DNA from: Cotesia glomerata
Taxonomy: Eukaryota > Arthropoda > Insecta > Hymenoptera > Braconidae
NCBI RefSeq assembly: GCF_020080835.1
Contig: NC_058160.1
Location: forward strand, 9,737,515-9,801,514
Direction of reading: 5' to 3'
Length of the DNA: 64,000 bases
The position numbers and the translations under genes were made by a program. Positions 51,404-62,986 of the stretch are shown here, in pieces. Position 1 is the stretch's first letter. Each line of letters opens with the position of its first letter. The notes beneath the pieces are model-generated. The model saw only the letters and a program-made list of their open reading frames with translations. It made no database searches and was not told the DNA's origin.

Positions 51404-54094
51404 TTAATAAGCTGGTTGTCTGTTACAATTAGCTCTCTCGGGATAATCACAAGTTTGTTCCAATGAATTGAATTGGAGGCCTGCTGGACAGTTTAAGACG
51501 TAGGGAATCCCATGGCTACATTTGCAGAACTTCGAACAGTTTTGATGTTCAACCAAAACTGTATAATCTATAGGATCATCCGCGGGACAAGGTCTTAAAC
51601 ATGTATCTGATGCAGAAGTTTCATTTTTGGAAGTAGATGATTCATCAACTGGCTCAGAAGTTTCACTTACTGCTTCAGAAGTTTCAATTTTTCGTACAGT
51701 AGTTTCCTGATTGCTTTCCGAGTTGGAGCATCCAGCGAGTTCAGGTCGATCGCAAAATTGAAGCGTAGGATTGAATTCTAATCCAGATGAACATTCTTTC
51801 AACCATTTTTCACCGTCTTTACAGTCGTAGTAAAGCCGACAATTAGTTTCATGAGGAAGCAGTGGTTCAGATCCATCTTCTGGGCATTCAGATTTTGATA
51901 CCGCTGGTTGATCGATTAACTTAGCAGACTCGGTTGAATTCGGCTCTACGGGCTTTATGGTTTCCACTAGACTACTCAATGTCGTCGTTGACAATTTGGC
52001 AGTTGTTGAAGACACTGAAGGTGAAGATGACTGACATTGGACGTTTTCTGGCCAATCACAAATGTTCAATTTGGAATCAAAATTCAAACCAGCAGGACAC
52101 TGATTCAAAACAAGTTGTCCGTTAGTGCAGAGATAAAATTTACTACATACACACTCGTGGGGATACAATGCTCCATTGTTTGAATTGTCAGCAGGACATA
52201 AGTCTGAGATGTTTGTTGATGTTGTGATTTTTATTGTAGAAATGGAAGAAATTGTCGTAGAAGGATTAAGTGATGTTGATTTCTGGCAATTGGTTTCGTG
52301 AGGCCACACACAGACTTGACGAGGTTCATCGAAATAGAGTCCTTGGGCACAACTTAATAGAACTAATTTTCCGTGGTCACAGTTGTAGAATAAAGAGCAG
52401 TCAGATTCATGTGGATATAAAATTCCAGATACGCTTGATGTGCATTTAGGAAGTGGAGTAGGCAGTGTGGAGATTGTTTTATTGGATTCAAAGTCATCGG
52501 TGGTGATTATGGTGGGAATGGTGGTGCTGATGATTTGAGTGATGGTGGTGTTTGTTGTTTCCATTAGATTGGTGGTGATGGTTTGAGATGTTGATGATGT
52601 TAAAAAAGTTGTTGATTCTGTCGGTCGATTAGTAGTTACAGAAGTTGGGTCAGTTTCTTGAACCGTTGATTGAGTTGTTATTGATGGCTGAGCCTCTGTT
52701 TCTGTAAAATTAGTAGCTGGAGGTTCCTGAGTTGTAATAGACGTTGATTCTGAAGGTCTAGAAGTTGTTTCAGTTCCTTGGACCGTTGATTGAGTTGTTA
52801 CTGATGGTTGAGCTTCTGTTTCGGCAGAACTAGGCACTGAAGGCTGCTGCGTTGTAATAGATGTTGCTTCAGAAGGTCTAGAAGTTGTTTCAGTTTCGTG
52901 GACTGTTGATTGGGTTGTTGTTGATGGCTGAGCTTCTGTTTCAGTAGAATTACTAGCTGGAGGTTCCTGAGTTGTAACAGACGTTGATTCTGAAGGTCGA
53001 GAAGTACTCTCAGTTTCTTGAACCGTTGATTGAGATGTTATTGATGGCTGAGCTTCTGTTTCCGTAGAATTACTAGCTGGAGGTTCCTGAGTTGTAACAG
53101 ACGTTGTTTCAGAAGGTATAGAAGTACTCTCAGTTTCTTGAACCGTTGATTGAGTCGTTATTGATGGTTGAGCTTCTGTTTCCGTAGAATTACTAGATGG
53201 AGGTTCCTGAGTTGTAACAGACGTTGATTCTGAAGGTCTAGAAGTTGTTTCAGTTTCTTGGACCGTTGATTGGGTTGTTATTGATGGCTGAGCTTCTGTT
53301 TCAGTAGAACTAGGCACTGAAGGTTCCTGAGTTGTGACAGACGTTGATTCTGAAGGTTTAGAAGTTGTTTCAGTTTCTTGGACCGTTGATTGAGTCGTTA
53401 TTGATGGCTGAGCTTCGGTTTCTGTAGAATTACTAGTTGGAGGTTCCTGAGTTGTTGATTCAGAAGGTTTAGAAGAACTCTCAGTTTCTTGAACCGTTGA
53501 TGATGCAGATGTCGTCGTAGCTTGTGTAACAGTAGAATTTGATCCTGAAGACACAGTTACCGTTGATTCTTTATTAGTTGATGATTCTGTAATAACTTCC
53601 GTAATAGCTTCTGTTATTTCTGAAGAGTTATTAGCTTCCGTCGACTCAGTGGTTACTACCCACTCAGTAGAATTATCTGTGTCTACACTTGTCGCTTCCG
53701 TAGGTACTGCAGTCGTACTAGTAGATACATTGCATCCACCTCGATATGGCCAGTCACAAACTTGTAACTTGGGGTTGAAATGCAGCCTATTCCCAGCTCC
53801 ATCCATCAGAGGACACATCATCAAGATTTTACGACCGTTCGAGCAGACATAAAATTTTGAGCAGTCAAGCTCGTGAGCAATATGAATGGTTGTATTAATC
53901 GGGTCCACTTGCGGACATTCTGTTGGGATTTCATTGTCGGCAGCGAATGCGCTAACCAGTTTTATTGTCAGGATGATAGTAGTTAACGTAAAATGATCTA
54001 TTAAAAAATTTACGATGATAATCAAGCATAAATTATTCAAATTATTGTCTGTTACTATGTTATTAAAGTATAAAAGCAACTACTTACTTTGCAT
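51404..54094 (-). CDS. CBM14 gene F: mucin-like protein with five domains
   Basis: Exon 1 54094-54088 (ATGCAAA, phase 1), 90-nt intron 54087-53998, exon 2 53997-51404; 866 residues. The signal peptide begins MQNHFTLTTIILTIKLVSAF. Domain 1 (residues 30-91) is followed by a Ser/Thr-rich region (92-520) with seven 40-residue repeats, which is probably heavily O-glycosylated. Domains 2-5 lie at 521-573, 603-657, 707-759 and 802-860. Domains 1-4 keep the classical CBM14 pattern with FYxC or YYxC; domain 3 has one stray extra cysteine (ECVC). Domain 5 is of the eight-Cys type (CLRPCP, SKFCKC). The architecture resembles peritrophic-matrix mucins (peritrophins). Confidence 0.9.
52640..53510 (-). repeat. 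120-bp coding minisatellite in gene F
   Basis: Seven full tandem units and one partial unit; the first is three codons short. Each encodes a version of TVQETETTSRPSESTSVTTQ followed by EPPASNSTETEAQPSITTQS. Units differ by scattered substitutions, and two alternative forms of the middle segment (PPASN and PSVPSS) recur in a mixed order, as expected of unequal exchange. Confidence 0.9.
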
Positions 54095-54206
54095 TTTTAT
54101 TTTAATTATAAAAAAAAAATAAAGCACAAATTTATTAATTAATTATGTCTAAATATTCACTACTGTAAGAATTATTATCAACTGAATTTGTTGTTAGACG
54201 ATCGCG

Positions 54207-54217
54207 GTTTTATAAAG
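54207..54217 (-). promoter_or_regulatory. TATA box of gene F
   Basis: CTTTATAAAAC on the minus strand, about 115-123 bp upstream of the ATG at 54094, with a CTTATCA GATA-type site at about 54227. Confidence 0.5.
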
Positions 54218-55659
54218 TTGCATTGTCTTATCAATTCTTCATAAAACAAAACAACAATTAATCTTTTGTACATCAAGGTAATTATAAATATAATAATGAT
54301 CTATAAAATGCAATTTAATATCAGCTATAAAGAAATTCTTAGAAATTAGATAGAAGCGTTCATTGAATTTGCAAAGTAAATTGCGGATAAAAATAGAATT
54401 TTGATTTATTGCTAAATAACTAGACATAGTTTTCGTTGTAAATTTCAAAGACGCGCATATAAATAATCTGCGAGTTATAATCAGTTTGTTTACATAAATT
54501 TGAATGTTATTGATAAAATTGTGATCAATGTCAATGCGATAAATGTGTGAAGGTATTCTTCTTAAATGACGTATATTATTATTAAAGTATGAGTGTTTGT
54601 TGTCATGGCGGAAGTAACACATAATTCCTAGTATATAACTGATATTAGCTAAGCCAGATTAATTACCGTAAACTATCGAGTTAAGGTTGCAGAAGCATTC
54701 TCAATTTTTAATATTTAAACTTGTAAAAAAAGGATTAAGCACTATCAATGTAAGCTGGAAGATTATTGTTGGAATAAAAGTTTAGACTTTTTAATCTTGT
54801 AAGCATGAATAAGCTTTTGTCAACATAGACTTTATCAAAATATTGTGTCATTACAAGCTTTTAAACTTACTTTCAAACTCTTTGGTGGTATTCATGGTTA
54901 TTGGAGTCTTCTTCATATCTTCTTACATAATTAGTTTCACTTTTTTAATTAATAAATTAATTTTTCACCTTAAATAATCCTGTTTTTCGTAAATAAAGAA
55001 ATTTGTCAGATTTTAAATTTATTTAAATTAAAAATTTAAATTCATAAACTTTTCACTAAACTTTTGTTGAACTATAAACAATTTTGACATTTTTACAATA
55101 TCAGGAAATAAAAAACATCAAAATTTTTAAATGATACTAAAATTAGCAGACATTTGACAACTTTTAATTTTTTAATAATAATTATGAGTAAAAAAATATT
55201 TTTTAAAAATTGCACTTAAAATTTTCTAAATTTTCTGCATGACAATTTTTTTTTTTATTAATTTTTTTATTGAAATAATCTTTATATAAAAATTTAAAAA
55301 AAATTTTCGTGTAAAAAAATAAACTACAAGGGCAATTTTGTAAAATATTATTTTGATTATTATTTAAATTATATAAAAAAATTAAAAATTGCCAAACGTC
55401 TGATAATTTTTTTTTTTTTTTTTTTTTTTATTAGAGAAAAAATTTGGTACAAGGCGTTGGTGTAAACCAATATAGCCAACGTCTGATAATTGCAGTGTCA
55501 TGAATAGAAGCACCACCTAGCGGAGTGAGTATGCAACAATTAATTTTTTTTCTGGCACAGTGGCGCCATCTCGGGAACTGTCATACTCACAGCACCCATG
55601 TGGACATGTTTGTTGTATAAATTTCCCCCTTAGAAAAAAAGTAATTATTAAATACAAAA
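54218..55659. other. intergenic between gene F and Sap18
   Basis: AT-rich. The open frame 54239-54622 (minus) shows no domain and is probably spurious. The last 200 bp (55450-55659) are less AT-rich and are the likely promoter and 5' UTR of Sap18. Confidence 0.5.
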
Positions 55660-56536
55660 ATGGCGTCAATGGTTGAATCTATGGTTGTTGATGATAAACA
55701 ATTACCAGAAAAACCAGTCGATAGAGAAAAGGTAATAGTATTTATATTAATAAATATTTAATTTTATTTATTTGTAATAATTTATATTTTTTACGCGCGT
55801 TTAATTTTTTAAATTTAAATTCTAACCTCTATTTTACCATTATACCGCTACTTTATATTTTTTTATTAATTATTATGTACTTGCGTATGAAAATTAATTT
55901 AGCAGATATTTGATAATTTAAAAAATTTTTTTATAAATAATTTTGTTACAAAATATTATTTTAGAAAAATTGCATTTTTAATTTCTTAAAATTTCTGCAT
56001 GTCAATATTTTTTACAATTATTTGTTAAAAAATTTTTTTTAATCATTAAATATCTACTAAATTAATTTTCATTAAATTAATAATTAATATTGTTGTGATA
56101 AAAAAATAAATTGTGACTAATAATAAAAAATTTTTAACAGACATGTCCACTATTATTACGAGTATTTTGCAACACTGGTCGTCACCACAACATAATGGAC
56201 TACAGCCGAGGAAACGTCCCTTCAAATGAGCTGCAAATTTACACATGGATGGACGCAACACTAAGAGAAATCACCGGCCTAGTAAAAGAAGTTAACCCAG
56301 ACGCGCGGAGCAAAGGAACTTACTTTGAATTCTCACTAGTTACTCCCGAGCCGCGTAACTCTGGTTACCGAATGCGTGAAATCGGTGTCACTTGCTCAGG
56401 ACAGAAAGGAGCTGATGATAACAAAACACTTGCTCAAGTAAGATTCACCATCGGCGACTACCTAGACATCTCGATAACTCCTCCGAACCGTATGATGCAG
56501 CCAGCTGCTAGACGTGGTGGTCTCCGTCAATATTAA
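55660..56536 (+). CDS. Sap18: Sin3-associated polypeptide SAP18
   Basis: Exon 1 55660-55731 and exon 2 56141-56536 (intron GTAATA...TTAACAG, phase 0) give 155 residues, the usual SAP18 length. Diagnostic segments are EKPVDREKTCPLLLRVF across the splice junction, SRGNVPSNELQIYTWMDATL, YRMREIGVTCSGQKG and IGDYLDISITPPNR. SAP18 is a ubiquitin-fold protein of the Sin3-histone deacetylase complex and of the ASAP/PSAP complex on the exon-junction complex. It therefore acts in the nucleus in transcriptional repression and splicing control. It is convergent with the coiled-coil gene downstream. Confidence 0.97.
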
Positions 56537-56837
56537 TCTTCATATTTTCATTTAAGTTTAAATTAAGATTATTTATCGAGAATGATTATCTTTTGGTATA
56601 AATACTTGGTAATTTCTTACTGATTATTATTTACTTTAATTTTATAACAAATATTTTATGATTTACTGAAATGTAGGAAAAAAAATTTATTTACATTTGT
56701 CAAAAATAATTACAATAAATAATACAATTAATAAATGCCAAAGATTTTTATATCTTTGTCTCTAAGTTTTAATTATTAGTTTTATAATTTTTTAAAATCG
56801 TTTGATTACTAACACTGGTTTGTATTTTTTAATCATG

Positions 56838-57137
56838 TCACCCCGACATTACATTCATCGAGACCTTTCATTTGAGTAACCAAATCAATTTTTCATATAT
56901 TTTGTATATTATATATATGTATATATGAAAAATAAATTAAAATGCATGTGGGTACTCAAATGAAAGCTCTTGATGAGTGTAACATCAAGATGAGCTTATA
57001 TCTTTAAAAATGTCAATAATTAAAAACTGACATTGCTATCTTGTCAACTAATAATATTATTAAAGATATAAGCTCACCCCGACATTACACTCATCGAGAC
57101 CTTTGATATGAGTACCCACATCAATTTTCCATATATT

Positions 57138-57206
<69 letters not shown>

Positions 57207-57390
57207 ATGCATGTGGGTACTCAAATGAAAGCTCTTGATGAGTAACATCGGGATGAGCTTATATAATCAAAAATGTCAATAGTTAAGAAAGTACAGTGCA
57301 ATTTAACAAAAATCATTACTTAATAAAGCAAAATTTTATTTATTTATAGTTCACAAGTCACGGCAGTCTTAGTGACTGCAAGGTTGCTAT
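56838..57390 (+). mobile_element. Helitron-like copy H5, 5'-truncated and rearranged
   Basis: Two successive blocks of the family core (56838-57015 and 57060-57290), each containing the inverted pair around CATTTGAGTACCCACATCAA, then the 3' tail with a decayed hairpin (GCAGTC-TTA-GTGACTGC) and GGTTGCTA. A (TA)n tract (57140-57201) sits in the loop of the second block. It lies between Sap18 and the next gene. Confidence 0.55.
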
Positions 57391-57607
57391 TTATTTTTAA
57401 TTTCTTAGTGTAGAATTTTTTCTTAAAATTTGTTCATAATAATTTATAAAAGTCGATAGATGTCTTTCAATTACAGTAAATTTTTTTTGATGAATATAAT
57501 TAAGAGTGTAAGTTTATATTATTGTCAAAAATATTAAAAAACTTCTAATTATTTTGGCACTGCTAAAACATTAAATAAAATTACAATCTTTAAAAAAAAC
57601 TAAAAAT

Positions 57608-60067
57608 TTACTTTTTCTTGTTAACACAATCAGTTTTCTGAATAATAATTTTGTTTCTTTCTCTCGTAACTTTAGTCATCAACTTATCCTGAGAAGAAGG
57701 TTTAATATCATTAAAATCATGTCTGGGATATCTGCTAGACCCTTGACTCGCCCACTTGGGAATATTCAACATTTCCTTGAGTTTCTTATGAAGAGTTTTA
57801 TTTTCCCTCCTGAGTTTCTCCATCTCCATCTTCTCCTCATGATCAGCTTCCTGGTGATTAAAGTTCCTCACGACCATTTGAAGTTGCTTATCATTGCTTC
57901 CTCTTCCAGTCATGGCATAAGAACTGGGATAGTGCGAATGCTTCTGCTGGAACTTGACCATAAGATCATGATTCGCTTTCCTCAATCTCTGGCACTCTGC
58001 CTCGTAAAGAGCATTCTGCTCATCCAGGACCCCAGTGCTCTTCTTCAGCTCGATAACTTTATTATAATAAACATGGAACAAGTCTTTAAGCTCATTGTCT
58101 CTCAGATTAGACAGAAGCTCATTGATCATCTCCTTGTTGCTAACACTAGACTCTTCCACATTGCTCGAGCTATTCTTACTAATGCCTCCCAATTTAGACA
58201 GTCGAGAAATCCTAGAATTTTTCTTCTCAATCAACGTGTCGATCATCTCAATCGACTCATTCCACTCCAGCTTCTTCCTCTCTTCATCCTCAGTCGGCTT
58301 CCTCTCCTGCAACTTAATCTTCTGGACCAAGTCCACGGTCTGAGTCACCAGGTTCTCTTTATTGAACCTCAGCTCTTTAATTTCATCCCTCAGAATCTTA
58401 ATTTCATTCCTATCACTAGCTTCCTTTAAATTCTCAGCCCTCTCGTTCAAAGATTTGATCTTCAAAAAATCCAGAGACATCCTGGAGCTCTCCAGAATTT
58501 TTTGATCCGCGTCCTTCATCCTAGAACTAGCTCGCTCATCTTCAGACTCGCTTTTCATCTCCTGGAGCTTCGACTCAGTCAAGTTACACTTTTCAACCAG
58601 CTCCTTAATTTTCTTCTGATCCTCCGCAACTTCATCCTCCAGCTGACTCTTCCTTTCTTCCTCCTTTTTAAGCTGCCATTGCAGCTTCTCCATCTGAACT
58701 TTCGAAGCATTGAGTGACATCTCCAGCTCAAGAATCTTCTTAGCCGAGTCTCCGGCAATCTGTTTGATTTTTTCAATGTCCACCAGCCTCTGCTCATAGT
58801 GAATCGCTATATTTTTGTACAACTCAACATCCCGATGACACTTTTCATTCCTCAAAGAAGAAATAGACTTGTCAGTCGCCCACCCGCGATTACCCAGCTC
58901 TTTCTTAACTTTGAACCTCTTTTTATGCAGCTTTTGCTTCCGGGACTCAGAATTTTTGACCATATCACCAATAAATATTTCTTCTTTCATTTTTATAGTC
59001 TTTTGTAATTCATCAATCCGTTTGTGAGCGTCGTCGAGTTCTTCTTTTATGATTTTAACTTGAGTTTGTTTAACTTCGTTGTTCATAGTCAGAGTCTTCA
59101 AAGTTTTTATCGGCTCAAGCACATCGTTGCTCTTCAAAGCGTCGACCAATAAGTCAGGCGAGTTGTCGTTAATACACTCATCATTTAATTGCTCTTGATA
59201 ACACTCGGGTAATTTAAAGCCAGAAGCAAACGCAGCAACATCACTGCACATTTCCGAACCCGGTAACATTGAATTTCTTCTCAGAGATTTATTTCTTATC
59301 GGTATTGGCTTAACTATTTTACAATCATCATGCTCATTATTATTATTTATATTATTGTAATAATTATTATTGTTATTAATACTATTATTATTTGTCAAGT
59401 GTTCTGTAATTATAGGAATAAAATTATCGTCGTCAATATTGTCAATAATAAAATCTGTCTCGCGTTTTAATTTGTTCATACACTCATCAAGTTTTTCCAA
59501 AAAATCGGGATTGTCGGAATTAATATCACTCTCATCGTCTTCCTCAACGTCTACGTCGGACATTGAAGTGTCTGAAGAAATACGAACAGGATTGGATTCA
59601 TCAGTCTTTTCATCAGTTTCTGTAACCTCCTCGATTCTTTCAAGAGAACGGCGAGTAGTTTCATACCCTTGGAGACTCGCAGTCTCGTCGCTGGTGATAC
59701 ACTCCTCGTACTCTTGCTTCATGCACAGCCACTGCTCTATCTGGTCCTGCTCGTTGTGGGGGAGGATGTTGCTGGCTACCAGCCGGTTGAAGAGTCCTTC
59801 GGCATTTGATACTAACTTGAGACGCTGAGTTGCCGCGAATTCTAGTCGGAAAATATCTGCGCTGGAGCTACGCTCGTCGGAGGTCGCTGTTGTTATTGTG
59901 TCGTGGGTTTCGTCGATTATTTGCTCGCACTCTTCGTCACGAGGATCATTTTGAAGGCGGTAGGGGTCTTCGATGAATCCTGAGGAGTAATAACGGTTCT
60001 CCATCATTTGCTGGGGGGTTATCCATGATCCGTAATGCATCATTGTTATTTTTTTAGTTTTTTAATC
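57608..60067 (-). CDS. motorless KIF7/KIF27/Costal-2-like coiled-coil protein
   Basis: The 811-codon frame runs from ATG at 60043 to 57608. The exon starts at acceptor TTTTTTAG|G (60067); a 5' UTR exon ends at 60366 (CCAG|GTGAGT). A TAA in frame seven codons before the ATG closes the frame upstream. Residues 1-310 are polar, with acidic and Asn-rich runs and a PKA-type site RRNS (255-258). Residues about 320-580 and 590-700 are coiled coil. IDELQKTIKMKEE (343-355), AEDQKKIKEL (473-482), IDTLIEKKNSRI (601-612) and LFHVYYNKVIELKK resemble matching stalk segments of KIF27/KIF7, the vertebrate relatives of Drosophila Costal-2, a Hedgehog-pathway scaffold. No P-loop motor domain is present. The assignment rests on remembered sequence similarity. 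Confidence 0.7.
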
Positions 60068-60365
60068 CTAAAAAATTATTTTAATAATATTTAAATTTTT
60101 TTAGATAATTTTTTTTTTTGTAAAAATTAAAATAAAAAATTAAGAAAATATTTAATAATTTTTTTAACAAATAACTTATGAAAAAAAAAATTAGAAAAAA
60201 AATGACGTAAAAATTTTTAAAAATCAAAAATGCAATTTTTTTAAAAATAAATTTGGATGTTAAAAAAAAAATTAAAAAATCAAAACTTCTATTAATGCCT
60301 TAAAAAAATCAAAAATACTAAGTGAAATATTGAAAAATTAAAAAAATAATTAATTATTGACTCAC

Positions 60366-60800
60366 CTGGATAAATAATTATATTTGTTTATTGCTTATAA
60401 AAATAACAAAAAAAAAATAAACAAAAACATTCACTCCATAATAATTTGATGTTTTTCACTTGACTTGGAATAATTAAAATCCAGATGATCGAGATCAGCT
60501 TCTCTACAGGTCCTGGAGTGTCATTATGGACATCTACTGGAAGATTCCATCGTATAAAAAACGTAAAAATACTTGCAGTTGATAAAATGTTTTCAAAATG
60601 TCGGCACAGTAGAATTTGACAATAAATTTTGAATTACCCGGTTCAGTTTTAAATGACCTGCGTCGCAAAAGAGGGCAGTTTGGTAGTTCTGCGCAGCCGC
60701 GCGAAGCTTCTAGTCAGTCAGCTCGCGTCTTTACTGCAGACTAGTTGGAATCTCGGCCTCTCCCCTCTCCTACTTACTGTCAGGTTCAAACAGGTCCAGA
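60366..60800 (-). promoter_or_regulatory. 5' UTR exon and likely promoter of the coiled-coil gene
   Basis: The donor CCAG|GTGAGT (minus strand, exon ending at 60366) pairs with the acceptor at 60068-60069. Upstream sequence at 60640-60790 is less AT-rich, as expected of a promoter. The start site is not resolved. Confidence 0.45.
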
Positions 60801-60949
60801 ATATCTTTAAATAGTCAATAATTACTCCGATTAACATTATTAATTAAGTCCGCGATAATTATTTTGTAAAAAGAAACAAGTGAGAGTGAAAAAAATGTGA
60901 GAATATTGTGAATCAAGTGAAGTAGGAAAAAAATATAGGCTTGTCGCGT

Positions 60950-61582
60950 TCCCGCGTTTTTGGTGTATGTAAATAACATGACATATACGGTCCGCAACGG
61001 TGTTCGGTGGTCTTGCTCAGTACTGCACGTGGATCGATTGTGTTAAGACGTCTGTATACAAATAAATTTAATCTGAGAAAATAATATTAAATTATTTTTT
61101 TGTTGTTACAATTGTCTCGGTGAATTATCAATGAGAAAAAATTGGAGAGACAAAATGGCGGAATTTTCCCGCCAAAATGTTAATTTGACAGGTGGATTAT
61201 AAAGAGCTCACTTGTAATTAACATTTAGATTTTTTTGGTCTCAATTCGAAAGTAATGGTGTCATGAAGGCTAAATTTTTTTTGGCGTGAATATTTAAGTG
61301 ATCGTTGACCTTATTGGACGTGTCTCATCGTCGCGGCCGCGCTTTCACCCGTTTCTTTATTTACTTTTTTTAATACTGTCGTCGGTTTACCTTTACTTGT
61401 GATGCAACTACTTAATTAAACTTCCGTATCTGTTATTTAACTGTTTACTTTGTTATTTTATTTATTTTCTCACCAAGTGTCATTTAATATCCGTGAGATT
61501 TGTTTTTGTATAAGAGTATAACTTTTTTTTTGCTGACAGTTGTTTTTGACAATTTGCAATTTATCTATATTAAAATTTAAAG
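60950..61582 (+). promoter_or_regulatory. possible promoter and first exon of a plus-strand gene leaving the window
   Basis: An initiator-like GCTCAGTACTGCACG lies at about 61014, and a possible donor TTTAAAG|GTAATA at 61582. The stretch between has no long open frame and would be 5' UTR. No downstream coding exon lies within the window, so this is only a suggestion. Confidence 0.2.
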
Positions 61583-62955
61583 GTAATACTCATTATAATT
61601 GTTATTTTTTATTTAGTAATGTATTTAAAGTAAGAGTTTTAGTTACAAAATTTTTTAAAAGATAGATTGTATTATTTTGGAGGTATTGGTAGTAACTAAT
61701 CAATAGAAGGAGACTAAGATGAAAAAGATGGTTGATTTCATATATATATATATTTATTTGTAATAGCTAAAAATAGAAAGGATTTAACAGTTTTTTTAAT
61801 TTTTTATAAGATTTTAGAGATTGTTTTTTTTAATTTTTATGTTAAAGTAAATTCAGAAAATTTTCAAATTTTAAATATTACAAAAATAATAATTAAATAA
61901 ATCAAATCAAAAAAATTAATTTAGCAGATATTTGAGAATTTTTTTAACAAATAAATCATGACAAAAAAAAATTGACATGTAGAAATTTCAATTAATTCAA
62001 AATTCAATTTTTGTTTAAATAATTTTTTGAAATAAATTTGTTAAAGAAAATTAAAAAATTGTAGTGCCAGCTAAATTTAATGTCAAAAAATTAATTTTGA
62101 TATTGTTAAAAAAAATTTATTTTACTGTCAGTTAAAAGTAAAATTAATTTTAAAAATAATTACCTAACAAAAAACAACAAAATTTTGTAATTATTTTCAC
62201 AACTTTCTAGAGTTTAAAATAAAAAAGTATAAGTGTTAATTATGTTAATTATAGGTTTTAATTCTAAGAGAAAGTTATTTTTTGGGCTCATTTCAATACG
62301 TGTTATGAGACTGTTTACTGATAAATTTTTTATTAATATTCGAGAAGTGTAATAGTTATGTCAATCTAATAATTAAAATAATTATTTCTTATTAGTTTTG
62401 TAAAATCAAAGACTTAACTATAATAATACTTATCAATATTAAATTATATATTTTGGATTTTTAAATAGAAAATGATTCATCGGCGGACGTTTACAAACAC
62501 ATATAATTGTCAATTCACTATTATCTATTTATTATTAGTTAATAATTTCCAAATATATTATTATAAAAAAACAAAATCCAAATTATTACATTATTAGATG
62601 CGTAAAAAAATATAACAGAAAATTTAATTAAACAATTATATAATAATCGCGCTGGTGGCTTTCTACTTGCGTGCAAGGACATGACGCAACTTTTTTTTAT
62701 GTGTTACTGTAAACTATTGAAAATAAAAGTGTATTGCCGGTATGGAATAAATTATAAAATTCAGCACTAAAGCTGTTTCTGCAGAATTTATTTATAATTT
62801 AATATTATTTATTTCCATATTAAATTTATTATTCAAGATATTAACTTCCATGTTTTCTTTACTCATGACTTTTTACCTTTGTTTACTCACCGTCATGCGT
62901 TATTAACTTACAGCATAACTAAATGAGTACTAAATTTTTATAAATTTACATATTA

Positions 62956-62986
<31 letters not shown>

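Noticed and set aside
54239..54622. 127-residue minus-strand frame between gene F and Sap18
   Set aside because: No signal peptide, domain or splice support; composition matches AT-rich noncoding DNA.
57719..58429. 236-residue plus-strand frame rich in Leu/Ile
   Set aside because: Antisense of the coiled-coil gene; Leu/Ile-rich frames arise opposite Glu/Lys/Gln-rich sequence.
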